Source: Saccharomyces paradoxus | Taxonomy: Eukaryota > Ascomycota > Saccharomycetes > Saccharomycetales > Saccharomycetaceae | Length of the DNA stretch: 64,000 nt | Reading direction: 5' to 3' | Assembly: GCF_002079055.1 (NCBI RefSeq) | Contig: NC_047488.1 | Coordinates: 434,001-498,000, forward strand | In this document: in pieces, positions 8,026 to 17,500 of the stretch | Layout: each line of letters opens with the position of its first letter | Position numbering within the stretch: position 1 is the first letter of the stretch | Translations under genes and position numbers: made by a program | Notes under the pieces: generated by a model | What the model saw: the letters and a program-made list of their open reading frames with translations, nothing else | Told to the model about the DNA's origin: nothing | The model's database searches: none

Positions 8026-10287
8026 ATGCGGGTTTTAATAACTAATGATGATGGCCCCTTGAGTGATCAATTCTCACCATACATTAGACCTTTTATTCAG
8101 CACATCAAGAGAAATTATCCTGAATGGAAAATCACGGTTTGTGTACCTCATGTCCAGAAATCATGGGTCGGTAAAGCTCATCTTGCCGGTAAAAATTTGA
8201 CTGCTCAATTCATATATTCCAAAGTTGACGCTGATGACAATACTTTTTGGGGCCCATTTATCCAGCCACAAATTAAGTCAGAAAACTCTAAACTACCTTA
8301 TGTTCTGAATGCGGAAATTCCAAAAGATACAATTGAGTGGGTGCTGATTGATGGAACTCCAGCATCGTGCGCAAACATCGGGTTACATCTATTGTCTAAT
8401 GAACCGTTCGATATAGTACTGTCAGGTCCAAATGTTGGTAGAAATACATCTGCTGCTTATATTACCTCTTCTGGTACCGTGGGAGGTGCAATGGAATCTG
8501 TTATTACAGGAAATACGAAAGCTATTGCTATATCCTGGGCGTATTTCAATGGATTGAAAAACGTCTCCCCACTGTTAATGGAGAAGGCCTCTAAAAAATC
8601 TTTGGATGTTATAGAACATCTTATTGAGAACTGGGACCCGAAGACAGACTTATATAGTATTAATATTCCTTTAGTGGAGACTCTAAATGATGATACAAAA
8701 GTCTACTATGCACCAATTTGGGAAAATAGATGGATTCCGATATTCAACGGCCCTCATATTAACCTAGAGAACAACTTTGCTGAGATCGAAGACGGTAACG
8801 AATCATCATCAATTTCCTTCAATTGGGCTCCAAAATTTGGCGCCCATAAGGATTCTATTCACTATATGGACGAATACAAGGACAGGACCATTCTAACAGA
8901 TGCCGAAGTCATCGAATCTGAGATGATCAGTGTCACGCCCCTGAAAGCCACATTTAAGGGTGTCAACCACCTACTTGGAGAGTTGAAATTGACTCAGAAA
9001 GAAAATAATTCATCAAAGACAAATAATCTTGTCGTGGTAAGCATAGATCCAATGGAATATATATACAAACCTCTAACCCGTGCACTGAAAAAATATCTAC
9101 CACAAGTGGAAATTGTATCAAATTTGCCAGAATTTGACAATGGAAGATATGAAAAAAAAATGAAGGTTTTTCATTACGGTGATTATGAACAGCTAGATAT
9201 GGACAAGCTAATGGAACTGCCAAATAATTACTTCACGAACTCTTATATATATAGAAAGGCATTGATAAGAAAACACTTTCTTTCGCACACTATACAGACT
9301 TATACTGCGAAGAACCCAGAGTCCATTTTGAGGAAGGCATATTTAGAATCGTTCACTATTGATTTAGATTATGCTGAATTTTTAGATGATGCATTAGATG
9401 AAAATTGGGAATTACGCCAAGAATTGGAGAATGAAAGTCAAGATAAATGGTGGATCGTGAAACCGAGTATGAGCGATAAAGGTCAAGGTATCAGGGTGTT
9501 TAAGACCATCAAAGATTTACAGGCGATTTTCGATTCTTTTGACGATGAAGACAGCGAGGCAGAAGAGAGTGGAAATGACGACGATGCTGATGATGTAAAT
9601 GGCGAATTCATGGATAATAACAAAGTCAATATTTCCCAATTGCGCCACTTCATTATACAAGAATATTTAACCAATCCGTTACTGCTACCATCTATGGATA
9701 ATAGGAAGTTCCATATAAGGTGTTACGTTGTCTGTAGGGGAGATTTGCAAGTTTTTGTTTATGATAGAATGCTAGCGCTCTTCGCTGCCAAGCCCTTTGT
9801 TCCTCTAGATCCACATGCGTATTCCGTAACAGATTTAAAAGATTTAGAGTGCCACTTAACCAACACATGTCTACAAAGCAAAAAGAAGGATAAAGATTCT
9901 TCTGTTTTGGAGTTTGATTCCATAGAGGAAATTCCAGATGAGAGAAAGTCCAATATTAAGGAGCAAATCCATAGCATAACAAACGACGTTTTCTTAGCTG
10001 CTGTCAATGTAAATAGATTAAACTTTCAACCGTTACCAAACGCATTTGAAACATACGGGGTGGACTTTTTAATTGACTCGAACTATGAAGTTAAATTACT
10101 AGAGATCAATGCTTTCCCAGACTTCAAACAAACTGGGAAAGATTTGAAGAACCTCATTGATGAATTATTTGATGATACTGTCAAATATTGTGTTACCCCC
10201 ATTTTTAACGAGAATAAAAGCAAGGTAGATGATGAAACAGATCCGAACTTCGTGAAAGTCATTGATTACACTTCAAATGGTTGGTGA
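8026..10287 (+). CDS. PBY1: SurE/tubulin-tyrosine-ligase-like P-body protein
   Basis: Putative tubulin tyrosine ligase-like protein associated with P-bodies in S. cerevisiae. It has 753 residues. An N-terminal SurE-like nucleotidase/phosphatase domain occupies about residues 1-300, beginning MRVLITNDDGP with the metal-binding Asp pair at 8-9. A C-terminal ATP-grasp TTL domain spans about 380-740, with WWIVKPSMSDKGQGI near 475 and LLEINAFPDF near 693, which carries nucleotide and metal ligands. A strongly acidic insertion lies between, near residues 505-525. Whether it really tyrosinates tubulin is not established. It is divergent from PHO5, and its 3' end converges on RXT2 with 107 bp between stop codons. 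Confidence 0.95.
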   Translation: MRVLITNDDGPLSDQFSPYIRPFIQHIKRNYPEWKITVCVPHVQKSWVGKAHLAGKNLTAQFIYSKVDADDNTFWGPFIQPQIKSENSKLPYVLNAEIPKDTIEWVLIDGTPASCANIGLHLLSNEPFDIVLSGPNVGRNTSAAYITSSGTVGGAMESVITGNTKAIAISWAYFNGLKNVSPLLMEKASKKSLDVIEHLIENWDPKTDLYSINIPLVETLNDDTKVYYAPIWENRWIPIFNGPHINLENNFAEIEDGNESSSISFNWAPKFGAHKDSIHYMDEYKDRTILTDAEVIESEMISVTPLKATFKGVNHLLGELKLTQKENNSSKTNNLVVVSIDPMEYIYKPLTRALKKYLPQVEIVSNLPEFDNGRYEKKMKVFHYGDYEQLDMDKLMELPNNYFTNSYIYRKALIRKHFLSHTIQTYTAKNPESILRKAYLESFTIDLDYAEFLDDALDENWELRQELENESQDKWWIVKPSMSDKGQGIRVFKTIKDLQAIFDSFDDEDSEAEESGNDDDADDVNGEFMDNNKVNISQLRHFIIQEYLTNPLLLPSMDNRKFHIRCYVVCRGDLQVFVYDRMLALFAAKPFVPLDPHAYSVTDLKDLECHLTNTCLQSKKKDKDSSVLEFDSIEEIPDERKSNIKEQIHSITNDVFLAAVNVNRLNFQPLPNAFETYGVDFLIDSNYEVKLLEINAFPDFKQTGKDLKNLIDELFDDTVKYCVTPIFNENKSKVDDETDPNFVKVIDYTSNGW

Positions 10288-10394
10288 AGCTAAAAAAAAA
10301 ACGAAGTCCTCCTAAAATATTGTTACTAATTCTAAATAGTGCTAAATAATACATATGCCACCATTTCATTTCCGAAATGTTTTGTTTTGTCAAT

Positions 10395-11690
10395 TCAGGC
10401 TCTATTAGCTTCTTCATCAGGTTCATTATCATCTACAACACCCTCTTCCATGGTATTTTCAATTTCTTCCTCGAAATTCGTTGTCTTGTTTGTTGTAGCA
10501 CTGATTAGGCCTCTTTTCACGACACGTAGAGCCACTGGGATAGTAATATCATCGTCAGATATACCCAGGAATTCCCGACTCCAATTTAATATTCTACCTC
10601 TTATTCTGTTGGCTTTTATTACAGACTTCCTGATTTTTTGCAAGTTTCTTATGAACTCTTTATTCCTTTGCAGAGCAATTTGCGACAACTGTCGAGCAGA
10701 TTCGATTTCGTCATTTAATTGTTGTTGTTCTGCTGCTGCCAATGTTGACATAGAAATAGAACCGGAAGAGGATGGTAGCAACGATAACAGCGCATTAGAT
10801 TGTTCCAATCTTGGCAATGCAAAAAAGGGATCCTCTTCCCCAATTTCCTCCATGTCGTTGTTAGTGTAATCGGCCTCCGTAGCCATAGTACTATTCAAAT
10901 TAACCTCGTTAATATTATTCTTGTTGTTAACGTCATCCTCGTCGCTTGCTCCTCTATCTTCTGGAAGGGTCAGATTGTGATTGTACGGTGGTAGATTCAA
11001 GTTAGATTCATAAATTGGTTCCGGATGATCTCCTAAAAATACCTCCAAAAACTGGGAATACCTAACAACCGACATTTGTTCCCTTTCAATCATTAGAATT
11101 ATTTGCAAGGCTAAATTTTTCAAGATTGGGCTTGAAAATGTCCTTGAGATAGTTTTGTGATTTATTACATCCCCAAGGGAAAGGATTGGAGTTAAAATCT
11201 CCTTAACATTCACTAGTTCTGATAGGTTGTCTTCGTCTTCTTCGCCATAGTATTCGTCAGTGATATTTTCGTCTTCCCCCTCATTTCCATCGATGTACTT
11301 TTCATTGCCGACTAAAACAGGCTCGACATTGATGTCAGGCGTGAATTTTATTCTTTTGCGTCTACTATCAGTCACAACATTTGTTTGCAAAAGGCGGTGC
11401 TCTGAGCCGTTATAGAATACAGTTTGCTCAATAATTGGCTTAGAATTATTCAAGTCTCTTCTTGTTACTACTTCACTTTTCTGCAAAAGTTTGTTACCTC
11501 TATTGGATGATATACCGGTAGCCTCAGGGTAGATCAGTTTCCCATCAATGGATCTTTTCAGTACCTGGTAGTTACCGCTTTTTTCCTTTATTATTCTTCT
11601 CGTAAATGTGCTAATTATATTCGATTCATTGGCTAACACACTCTTGCCTTCTAATTCCGCCCTGTCCTTCACACTGCTCCTAACAGTCAT
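10395..11690 (-). CDS. RXT2: Rpd3L histone deacetylase complex subunit Rxt2
   Basis: Subunit of the large Rpd3 deacetylase complex (Rpd3L), involved in repression and in signalling by mating and filamentation pathways; nuclear. The ATG at 11690 gives 431 residues starting MTVRSS, close to the 430 recalled for S. cerevisiae; the frame is open four codons further to a TTG but nothing supports starting there. The N-terminal half (about residues 25-210) is the conserved Rxt2 domain, including RRIIKEKSGNYQVLKR. The middle has acidic and Asn-rich low-complexity segments, and the C-terminal part holds a predicted helical stretch (NKEFIRNLQKIRKS) and an acidic tail. It is transcribed divergently from YBR096W. 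Confidence 0.94.
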   Translation of the reverse strand: MTVRSSVKDRAELEGKSVLANESNIISTFTRRIIKEKSGNYQVLKRSIDGKLIYPEATGISSNRGNKLLQKSEVVTRRDLNNSKPIIEQTVFYNGSEHRLLQTNVVTDSRRKRIKFTPDINVEPVLVGNEKYIDGNEGEDENITDEYYGEEDEDNLSELVNVKEILTPILSLGDVINHKTISRTFSSPILKNLALQIILMIEREQMSVVRYSQFLEVFLGDHPEPIYESNLNLPPYNHNLTLPEDRGASDEDDVNNKNNINEVNLNSTMATEADYTNNDMEEIGEEDPFFALPRLEQSNALLSLLPSSSGSISMSTLAAAEQQQLNDEIESARQLSQIALQRNKEFIRNLQKIRKSVIKANRIRGRILNWSREFLGISDDDITIPVALRVVKRGLISATTNKTTNFEEEIENTMEEGVVDDNEPDEEANRA

Positions 11691-12018
11691 CTCGATGAAC
11701 AAAAAGCAACAACTGAGATATTACTTCTTTCGCCTCTTTCTTTGCAAGAGATGCTGTCATCAAGCAACGTTTCTTCCTTTTATTTGAAAGCGATTGTTTT
11801 ACCAGAATAAGACTCGCTACCCGGCGTCGGACTTCTTGGATATAGGAGACAATATTATTCTTAAATAAAGCCGTTATAAGGTGAACATTGTTATTCATCC
11901 GTGTGAAAGCCTTTTAGTGATTTTGCAAAGCAATTGACTTCATTTTCAAAAACACGAAAAGGTTTCTCGAGCAACTAGTGCTTTTCTATTATCTGAAACA
12001 AAATAACGTGAGAGAAAA
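11691..12018. other. RXT2-YBR096W divergent promoter region
   Basis: 328 bp between two divergent starts. No element I can name with confidence; the minus-strand frame running through it and overlapping the RXT2 5' end is not conserved-looking. Confidence 0.6.
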
Positions 12019-12711
12019 ATGGGATTTTGCACTATCGTCAAATGGCTCTTCGCTGCTTACTTGCTCTCTTCATATAAATCCCTTCCTGGGGCATATTTTG
12101 TTAGGTTTTATTATTGTGTGGCTCAGACCTTGTTCTTGCCTATGTTAACAGGATTGAAAACCGAAAATATTAAGAAACTCCAGAAAAACGAATATGGCTG
12201 TTTCTCGTACACCAAGCTAGATACCTATGCCTCTCCGTTCGAATGTGATTTTTACTTTCATAAGAACAATAGCACCTATTTTGTGGAATTGGATATCTCA
12301 AGAAGTGATCTTATGAGCAAGATTTTTCAAAAATTGATGCTAAATTCTAAACATTATCCATATATTCCAGTTGCAAACGTCTTCACTAATTTCTTGAAGG
12401 AAATCAAGCCCTTTCAAAAGTACTCGGTTTCATCGAGGATCATCTGTTGGGATGAGAAATGGATTTACGTTATGAGTAGATTCACAATCAAAAAGGGCAC
12501 CGTCTTATGCTCATTATCGTTGACCAAATACGTCCTTAAGGATGGTAGGAAGACCATCAAGCCAAAGGAGGCTCTCGAATATTGTGGTTTATATAATGAA
12601 AACGTCGCCAAAATTTCTGAGGACAATCTAAAGCTTTTAACCGAGCGTTGTGGTTTCCACGAAACCGTACCGTTGGAAAACTTGAGTCAGGACTACTGTT
12701 CCGAAATCTAA
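12019..12711 (+). CDS. YBR096W: ER-associated thioesterase-like protein (YBR096W orthologue)
   Basis: Uncharacterised in S. cerevisiae, where a tagged form localises to the endoplasmic reticulum. It has 230 residues. An N-terminal hydrophobic segment (about residues 5-22, and again 27-45) probably anchors it in the membrane. The rest resembles the THEM6-like hot-dog thioesterase group (motif SPFECDFYFHKNNSTYF, with SRSDLMSKIF following); this family assignment is by recall of sequence style and is only moderately sure. No catalytic activity should be assumed. It is followed by VPS15 on the same strand, 230 bp downstream. Confidence 0.88.
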   Translation: MGFCTIVKWLFAAYLLSSYKSLPGAYFVRFYYCVAQTLFLPMLTGLKTENIKKLQKNEYGCFSYTKLDTYASPFECDFYFHKNNSTYFVELDISRSDLMSKIFQKLMLNSKHYPYIPVANVFTNFLKEIKPFQKYSVSSRIICWDEKWIYVMSRFTIKKGTVLCSLSLTKYVLKDGRKTIKPKEALEYCGLYNENVAKISEDNLKLLTERCGFHETVPLENLSQDYCSEI

Positions 12712-12941
12712 TTTCTATACACATATAGAAAGTATTATAGAATATATAAAACCTATTGTTTTCAAAAGATTTTCTTTGCGCAGCCTGCGTTAAGCTTTAT
12801 CTTCGGTAGAGAACAATGTAAATTTCCCTTATTTTTCAACATCATAAAAAAGAAAACAGATATATCTTAAGATGTATAAGTATAGAAGTTAAATGGGGGA
12901 ACAAAAGCTGTAAGCTACCAAAAAGGAAAGAATACTGTGTA

Positions 12942-15900
12942 ATGGGGGCGCAACTCTCATTAGTGGTCCAAGCATCACCTTCCATAGCTATTTTTTCATA
13001 TATCGATGTTTTAGAAGAAGTTCACTATGTTTCTCAGTTGAACTCATCAAGATTCTTAAAAACATGCAAAGCGCTGGATCCTAACGGCGAAATTGTTATC
13101 AAAGTTTTTATCAAACCAAAAGACCAATATAGTTTACGACCTTTCCTCCAGCGTATAAAAGCTCAATCGTTTAAGTTGGGGCAACTACCGCACGTTTTGA
13201 ACTACAGTAAATTGATCGAGACAAATAGAGCCGGCTACATGATACGGCAGCATTTGAAGAATAATTTATATGATAGATTGAGTTTAAGACCTTACTTGCA
13301 AGACATTGAGCTAAAGTTCATTGCTTTTCAGTTATTAAATGCACTAAAGGATATCCATAACTTGAATATTGTCCATGGTGATATAAAGACGGAAAATATT
13401 CTAGTAACAAGTTGGAATTGGTGTATATTGACAGATTTTGCTGCGTTTATCAAACCTGTATATTTACCTGAAGACAATCCAGGCGAATTCTTATTCTATT
13501 TCGACACTTCGAAGAGAAGATCCTGTTACCTAGCCCCGGAGAGGTTTAACTCTAAACTTTACCAAGATGGAAACTCTAATAATGGTAAGCTAACTAAAGA
13601 AATGGACATATTTAGTCTTGGATGCGTTATTGCAGAAATATTTGCTGAAGGTAGGCCCACTTTCAACTTATCACAGTTATTCAAATATAAAAGTAATTCA
13701 TATGATGTCGACAGGGAATTTCTCATGGAGGAAATGAATTCTACTGATCTAAGAAACATGGTTCTAGACATGATTCAACTAGATCCATCCAAAAGGCTTT
13801 CATGCGACGAACTGCTGAACAAATATCGTGGCATTTTTTTCCCCGATTATTTCTACACTTTCACTTATGATTATTTTAGAAATTTGGTTACTATGACGAC
13901 AAGCACACCAATATCAGATAACACTTGCACTAATAGTACCCTAGAAGATAATTTAAAACTTCTAGATGAAACTACGGAAAAAATATACAGAGATTTCCCC
14001 CAAATCTGTCATTGTTTAGACTTTCCTTTAATTAAACAAGGAGGCGAAACAGATTCAGCCTCTTCAATTTTGGCACCTTATAAATTAGAGGTGAAAAATA
14101 GTCGGTTTTTGAACACTAACCTATATTTCCCCCAAAATCATCAATTAATCTTACAGAAGTTTACCCAAGTATCCGAAAAGGTAAAATCAGTTAAAGAAGA
14201 ATGTGCTCTACTGTTTATCTCTTATTTATCTCATAGTTTAAGAAGTATTGTTTCAACAGCCACGAAACTTAAAAATCTAGAACTATTAGCAGTATTTGCA
14301 CAATTTGTATCTGATGAGAATAAAATTGATCGAGTGGTGCCGTATTTCGTATGTTGTTTTGAAGATAGTGACCAGGATGTCCAGGCCCTATCTTTACTAA
14401 CATTAATCCAAGTACTCACTTCTGTGAGGACATTGAATCCATTAAATGAGAATATATTCGTGGACTACTTACTTCCAAGACTGAAAAGATTGATTATTTC
14501 CAATAGGCAGAATAGCAATTATTTGAGAATCGTGTTTGCTAATTGTTTGAGCGACTTAGCAATTGTCATTAACAGATTCCAAGAATTTACATTTGCTCAG
14601 CATTGTAATGATAGCTCATCGGATAATAACATGGAAATCATGGAAAGCAGTACCAAGTATTCAACAAAATTGATTCAAAGTGTCGAAGACCTGACTGTTC
14701 TTTTCTTAACAGATAGTGACACATATGTAAAGATGGCACTTTTGCAAAACATCCTTCCACTTTGTAAATTCTTTGGCAGGGAAAGAACAAATGATATTAT
14801 ATTAAGTCATTTAATAACCTACCTCAATGATAAAGACCCGGCTCTGCGGGTTTCCTTAATTCAAACAATATCCGGAATATCAATTCTTTTAGGCACCGTT
14901 GCACTAGAGCAGTATATTTTACCATTATTGATCCAAACAATTACAGACTCGGAAGAATTAGTAGTGATTAGTGTTTTACAAAGCTTGAAATCTCTGTTCA
15001 AGACTGGATTGATAAGAAAAAAATACTATATTGATATATCAAAAACAATATCTCCCCTGTTATTGCATCCTAATAATTGGATAAGACAATTTACTTTAAT
15101 GATAATCATAGAAATCATTAACAAGTTATCAAAAGCTGAAGTGTACTGCATTCTCTATCCAATAATAAGGCCTTTCTTTGAGTTTGACGTTGAGTTCAAT
15201 TTTAAGTCAATGATAAGCTGTTGCAAGCAACCGGTATCAAGATCCGTTTACAATCTGTTGTGTAGTTGGTCTGTTAGAGCGTCAAAATCTTTGTTTTGGA
15301 AAAAAATCTCCACAAATCATGTAGATTCATTTGGAAATAATAGAATCGAATTCATAACAAAAAATTACTCAAGTAAAAACTATGGATTTAATAAAAAAGG
15401 TATGAATTTGGATTCTTCCCTGAAAGGCGTCAAAACATCATCCACCGTTTATTCCCATGATAACAAGGAGATTCCCCTAACTGCTGAAGACAGGAATTGG
15501 ATTGACAAGTTCCGTATTATTGGGCTAACTGAAAAAGATATCTGGAAAATTGTGGCTTTGAGGAGTTATGTAATAAGAACAGCGAGAGTCATGGCAGCAA
15601 ACCCTGATTTTTCCTATAAGAACAGTAATCACCGCCCATTAGTACAGAATTCACTACCCAACTTAAATCTTACGAATATTATGCCAAGGAATATTTTCTT
15701 TGATGTAGAGTTTGCTGAAGAGTCGACAAGTGAAGCGCAAGATTCCAATTTAGAGAATCAACAGATATATAAAAGTGATGAGAGTGAGCAAAACAGCAAT
15801 AAGCTAAGTATCAGCAGTAGCAAGCAGCTATCTACTGTCATGGACATAAACGGATCACTAATATTCAAAAATAAGTCCATTGCCACTACTACTTCAAATC

Positions 15901-17306
15901 TAAAGAATGTTTTTGTTCAATTAGAACCAACGTCTTATCACAAGCATTCTCCAAACCATGGGTTGAAAGAAAATGTAAATGTTAGACCAGAAAGGAAGGT
16001 AATTGTCAGCAACAGTTATGAAGGAGACGTTGAAAGCATAGAGAAATTTCTATCGACATTCAGAATTTTACCTCCCCTGCGAGACTATAAAGAGTTTGGG
16101 CCTATGCAAGAGATATTGCGGAATCCAAACGTGGGTAGTTTGAAGGGCAAGTTAGTAGCTACTTTGATGGAAAACGAACCCAATTCTATTACATCTGCTG
16201 TTGTTTCGCCAGGAGAAACACCCTATTTAATAACCGGTTCAGATCAGGGCGTAATCAAGATTTGGAGCTTGAAAGAAATTATCATGGGCGAGGTCTATTC
16301 TTCTTCATTAACTTATGACTGCTCTTCAACCATAACTCAGATAACCATGATTCCTAATTTTGATGCATTTGCGGTTTCTAGTAAAGATGGGCAAATCATT
16401 GTGCTAAAAGTTAATCATTGCCAACAAGAAAATGAAGTCAAATTTTTAAATTGCGAATGTATCAGAAAACTTAATTTGAAGAATTCTGATAAAAACGAAT
16501 ATGCAGTGAGAATGAGAGCATTTGTGAATGATGAGAAATCTCTACTAATAGTATTAACGAATTTGTCAAGGATTATTATATTTGACATTAGAACCTTGGA
16601 GAGGTTACAAATCATAGGAAATTCTCCAAAGCATGGTGCTGTTTCCAGCCTCTGTATTGATGAAGGGAGCTGTGCCTTAATTTTGGGGACAACTAGAGGT
16701 ATTATTGATATATGGGATATTCGTTTCAATGTGCTGATAAGAAGCTGGTCTTTTGGGGACCATACACCGATCACGCATGTGGAGGCATGCCAGTTTTATG
16801 GACAGAATTCTGTAATTATTGTAGGGGGTAGTTCAAAAACGTTCCTAACAATATGGAACTTTGTTAAGGGGTCCTGCCAGAATGCGTTCATAAATTCTGA
16901 TGAGCAACCATCTATGGAACACTTTCTGCCAATTGAGAAAGGCTTGGACGAATTAGATTTTTGTGGAATCGGATCTTTAAACGCATTAAGCACAATCTCA
17001 GTATCAAATGATAAAATTCTTGTTACTGATGAAGCAACGAGCTCCATTGTCATGTTTAGCCTAAAGGAACTCTCTTCCTCTAAAGCAGTGATTAGTCCTT
17101 CAAGATTCAGCGACAATTTTATTCGTACGCAGGTTACGGCCAATCTCACTATATTATTGAGAAAAATGAAACGTTCTAGCACTCATTCAGTAGACGATTC
17201 GCTGTATCATCATGATATTATAAATGCTATATCTACTTGTCAAGTTGATCAGACACCTTTGCTGGTTGCCTGTGATAACTCAGGGCTTATTGGCGTTTTC
17301 CAGTAA
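12942..17306 (+). CDS. VPS15: Vps15 protein kinase-like regulatory subunit of the Vps34 PI3-kinase
   Basis: Membrane-anchored regulatory subunit of Vps34 complexes I (autophagy) and II (endosomal sorting). It has 1,454 residues, as in S. cerevisiae. Gly2 (MGAQLS) is the expected N-myristoylation site. The kinase-like domain covers about residues 20-310, with Lys54 in VIKVF, the catalytic loop HGDIKTEN with Asp147, and DFA at 165-167 in place of DFG. HEAT repeats occupy roughly 400-850 (for example LIQTISGISILLG). A Ser/Asn-rich linker follows, then a WD40 propeller from about residue 1070 to the end (YLITGSDQGVIKIWSL, GIIDIWDIRF). HGD and DFA replacing HRD and DFG are characteristic of the family, not a defect. 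Confidence 0.99.
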   Translation: MGAQLSLVVQASPSIAIFSYIDVLEEVHYVSQLNSSRFLKTCKALDPNGEIVIKVFIKPKDQYSLRPFLQRIKAQSFKLGQLPHVLNYSKLIETNRAGYMIRQHLKNNLYDRLSLRPYLQDIELKFIAFQLLNALKDIHNLNIVHGDIKTENILVTSWNWCILTDFAAFIKPVYLPEDNPGEFLFYFDTSKRRSCYLAPERFNSKLYQDGNSNNGKLTKEMDIFSLGCVIAEIFAEGRPTFNLSQLFKYKSNSYDVDREFLMEEMNSTDLRNMVLDMIQLDPSKRLSCDELLNKYRGIFFPDYFYTFTYDYFRNLVTMTTSTPISDNTCTNSTLEDNLKLLDETTEKIYRDFPQICHCLDFPLIKQGGETDSASSILAPYKLEVKNSRFLNTNLYFPQNHQLILQKFTQVSEKVKSVKEECALLFISYLSHSLRSIVSTATKLKNLELLAVFAQFVSDENKIDRVVPYFVCCFEDSDQDVQALSLLTLIQVLTSVRTLNPLNENIFVDYLLPRLKRLIISNRQNSNYLRIVFANCLSDLAIVINRFQEFTFAQHCNDSSSDNNMEIMESSTKYSTKLIQSVEDLTVLFLTDSDTYVKMALLQNILPLCKFFGRERTNDIILSHLITYLNDKDPALRVSLIQTISGISILLGTVALEQYILPLLIQTITDSEELVVISVLQSLKSLFKTGLIRKKYYIDISKTISPLLLHPNNWIRQFTLMIIIEIINKLSKAEVYCILYPIIRPFFEFDVEFNFKSMISCCKQPVSRSVYNLLCSWSVRASKSLFWKKISTNHVDSFGNNRIEFITKNYSSKNYGFNKKGMNLDSSLKGVKTSSTVYSHDNKEIPLTAEDRNWIDKFRIIGLTEKDIWKIVALRSYVIRTARVMAANPDFSYKNSNHRPLVQNSLPNLNLTNIMPRNIFFDVEFAEESTSEAQDSNLENQQIYKSDESEQNSNKLSISSSKQLSTVMDINGSLIFKNKSIATTTSNLKNVFVQLEPTSYHKHSPNHGLKENVNVRPERKVIVSNSYEGDVESIEKFLSTFRILPPLRDYKEFGPMQEILRNPNVGSLKGKLVATLMENEPNSITSAVVSPGETPYLITGSDQGVIKIWSLKEIIMGEVYSSSLTYDCSSTITQITMIPNFDAFAVSSKDGQIIVLKVNHCQQENEVKFLNCECIRKLNLKNSDKNEYAVRMRAFVNDEKSLLIVLTNLSRIIIFDIRTLERLQIIGNSPKHGAVSSLCIDEGSCALILGTTRGIIDIWDIRFNVLIRSWSFGDHTPITHVEACQFYGQNSVIIVGGSSKTFLTIWNFVKGSCQNAFINSDEQPSMEHFLPIEKGLDELDFCGIGSLNALSTISVSNDKILVTDEATSSIVMFSLKELSSSKAVISPSRFSDNFIRTQVTANLTILLRKMKRSSTHSVDDSLYHHDIINAISTCQVDQTPLLVACDNSGLIGVFQ

Positions 17307-17392
17307 TTTTTCATCTTCAGCTCCTTTATTTTAAACGAATATATACTTGAATTCACTTTAAACATTTTCGTTTATTTAGTAAGTAGCTTGCA

Positions 17393-17398
17393 ACGCGT
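17393..17398. promoter_or_regulatory. MCB-type element upstream of MMS4
   Basis: ACGCGT inside AACGCGTT, 103-108 bp upstream of the MMS4 ATG. It fits the MBF consensus; cell-cycle control of MMS4 transcription by it is an inference. Confidence 0.45.
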
Positions 17399-17500
17399 TT
17401 TGAAATATACTCATTTTATGAAAAAAGGTTGGAACGTAAATAAAAGACAATGTATGGATATAGAACAGAATAGTAGTAATCACATATTGCAGCGAATAAA

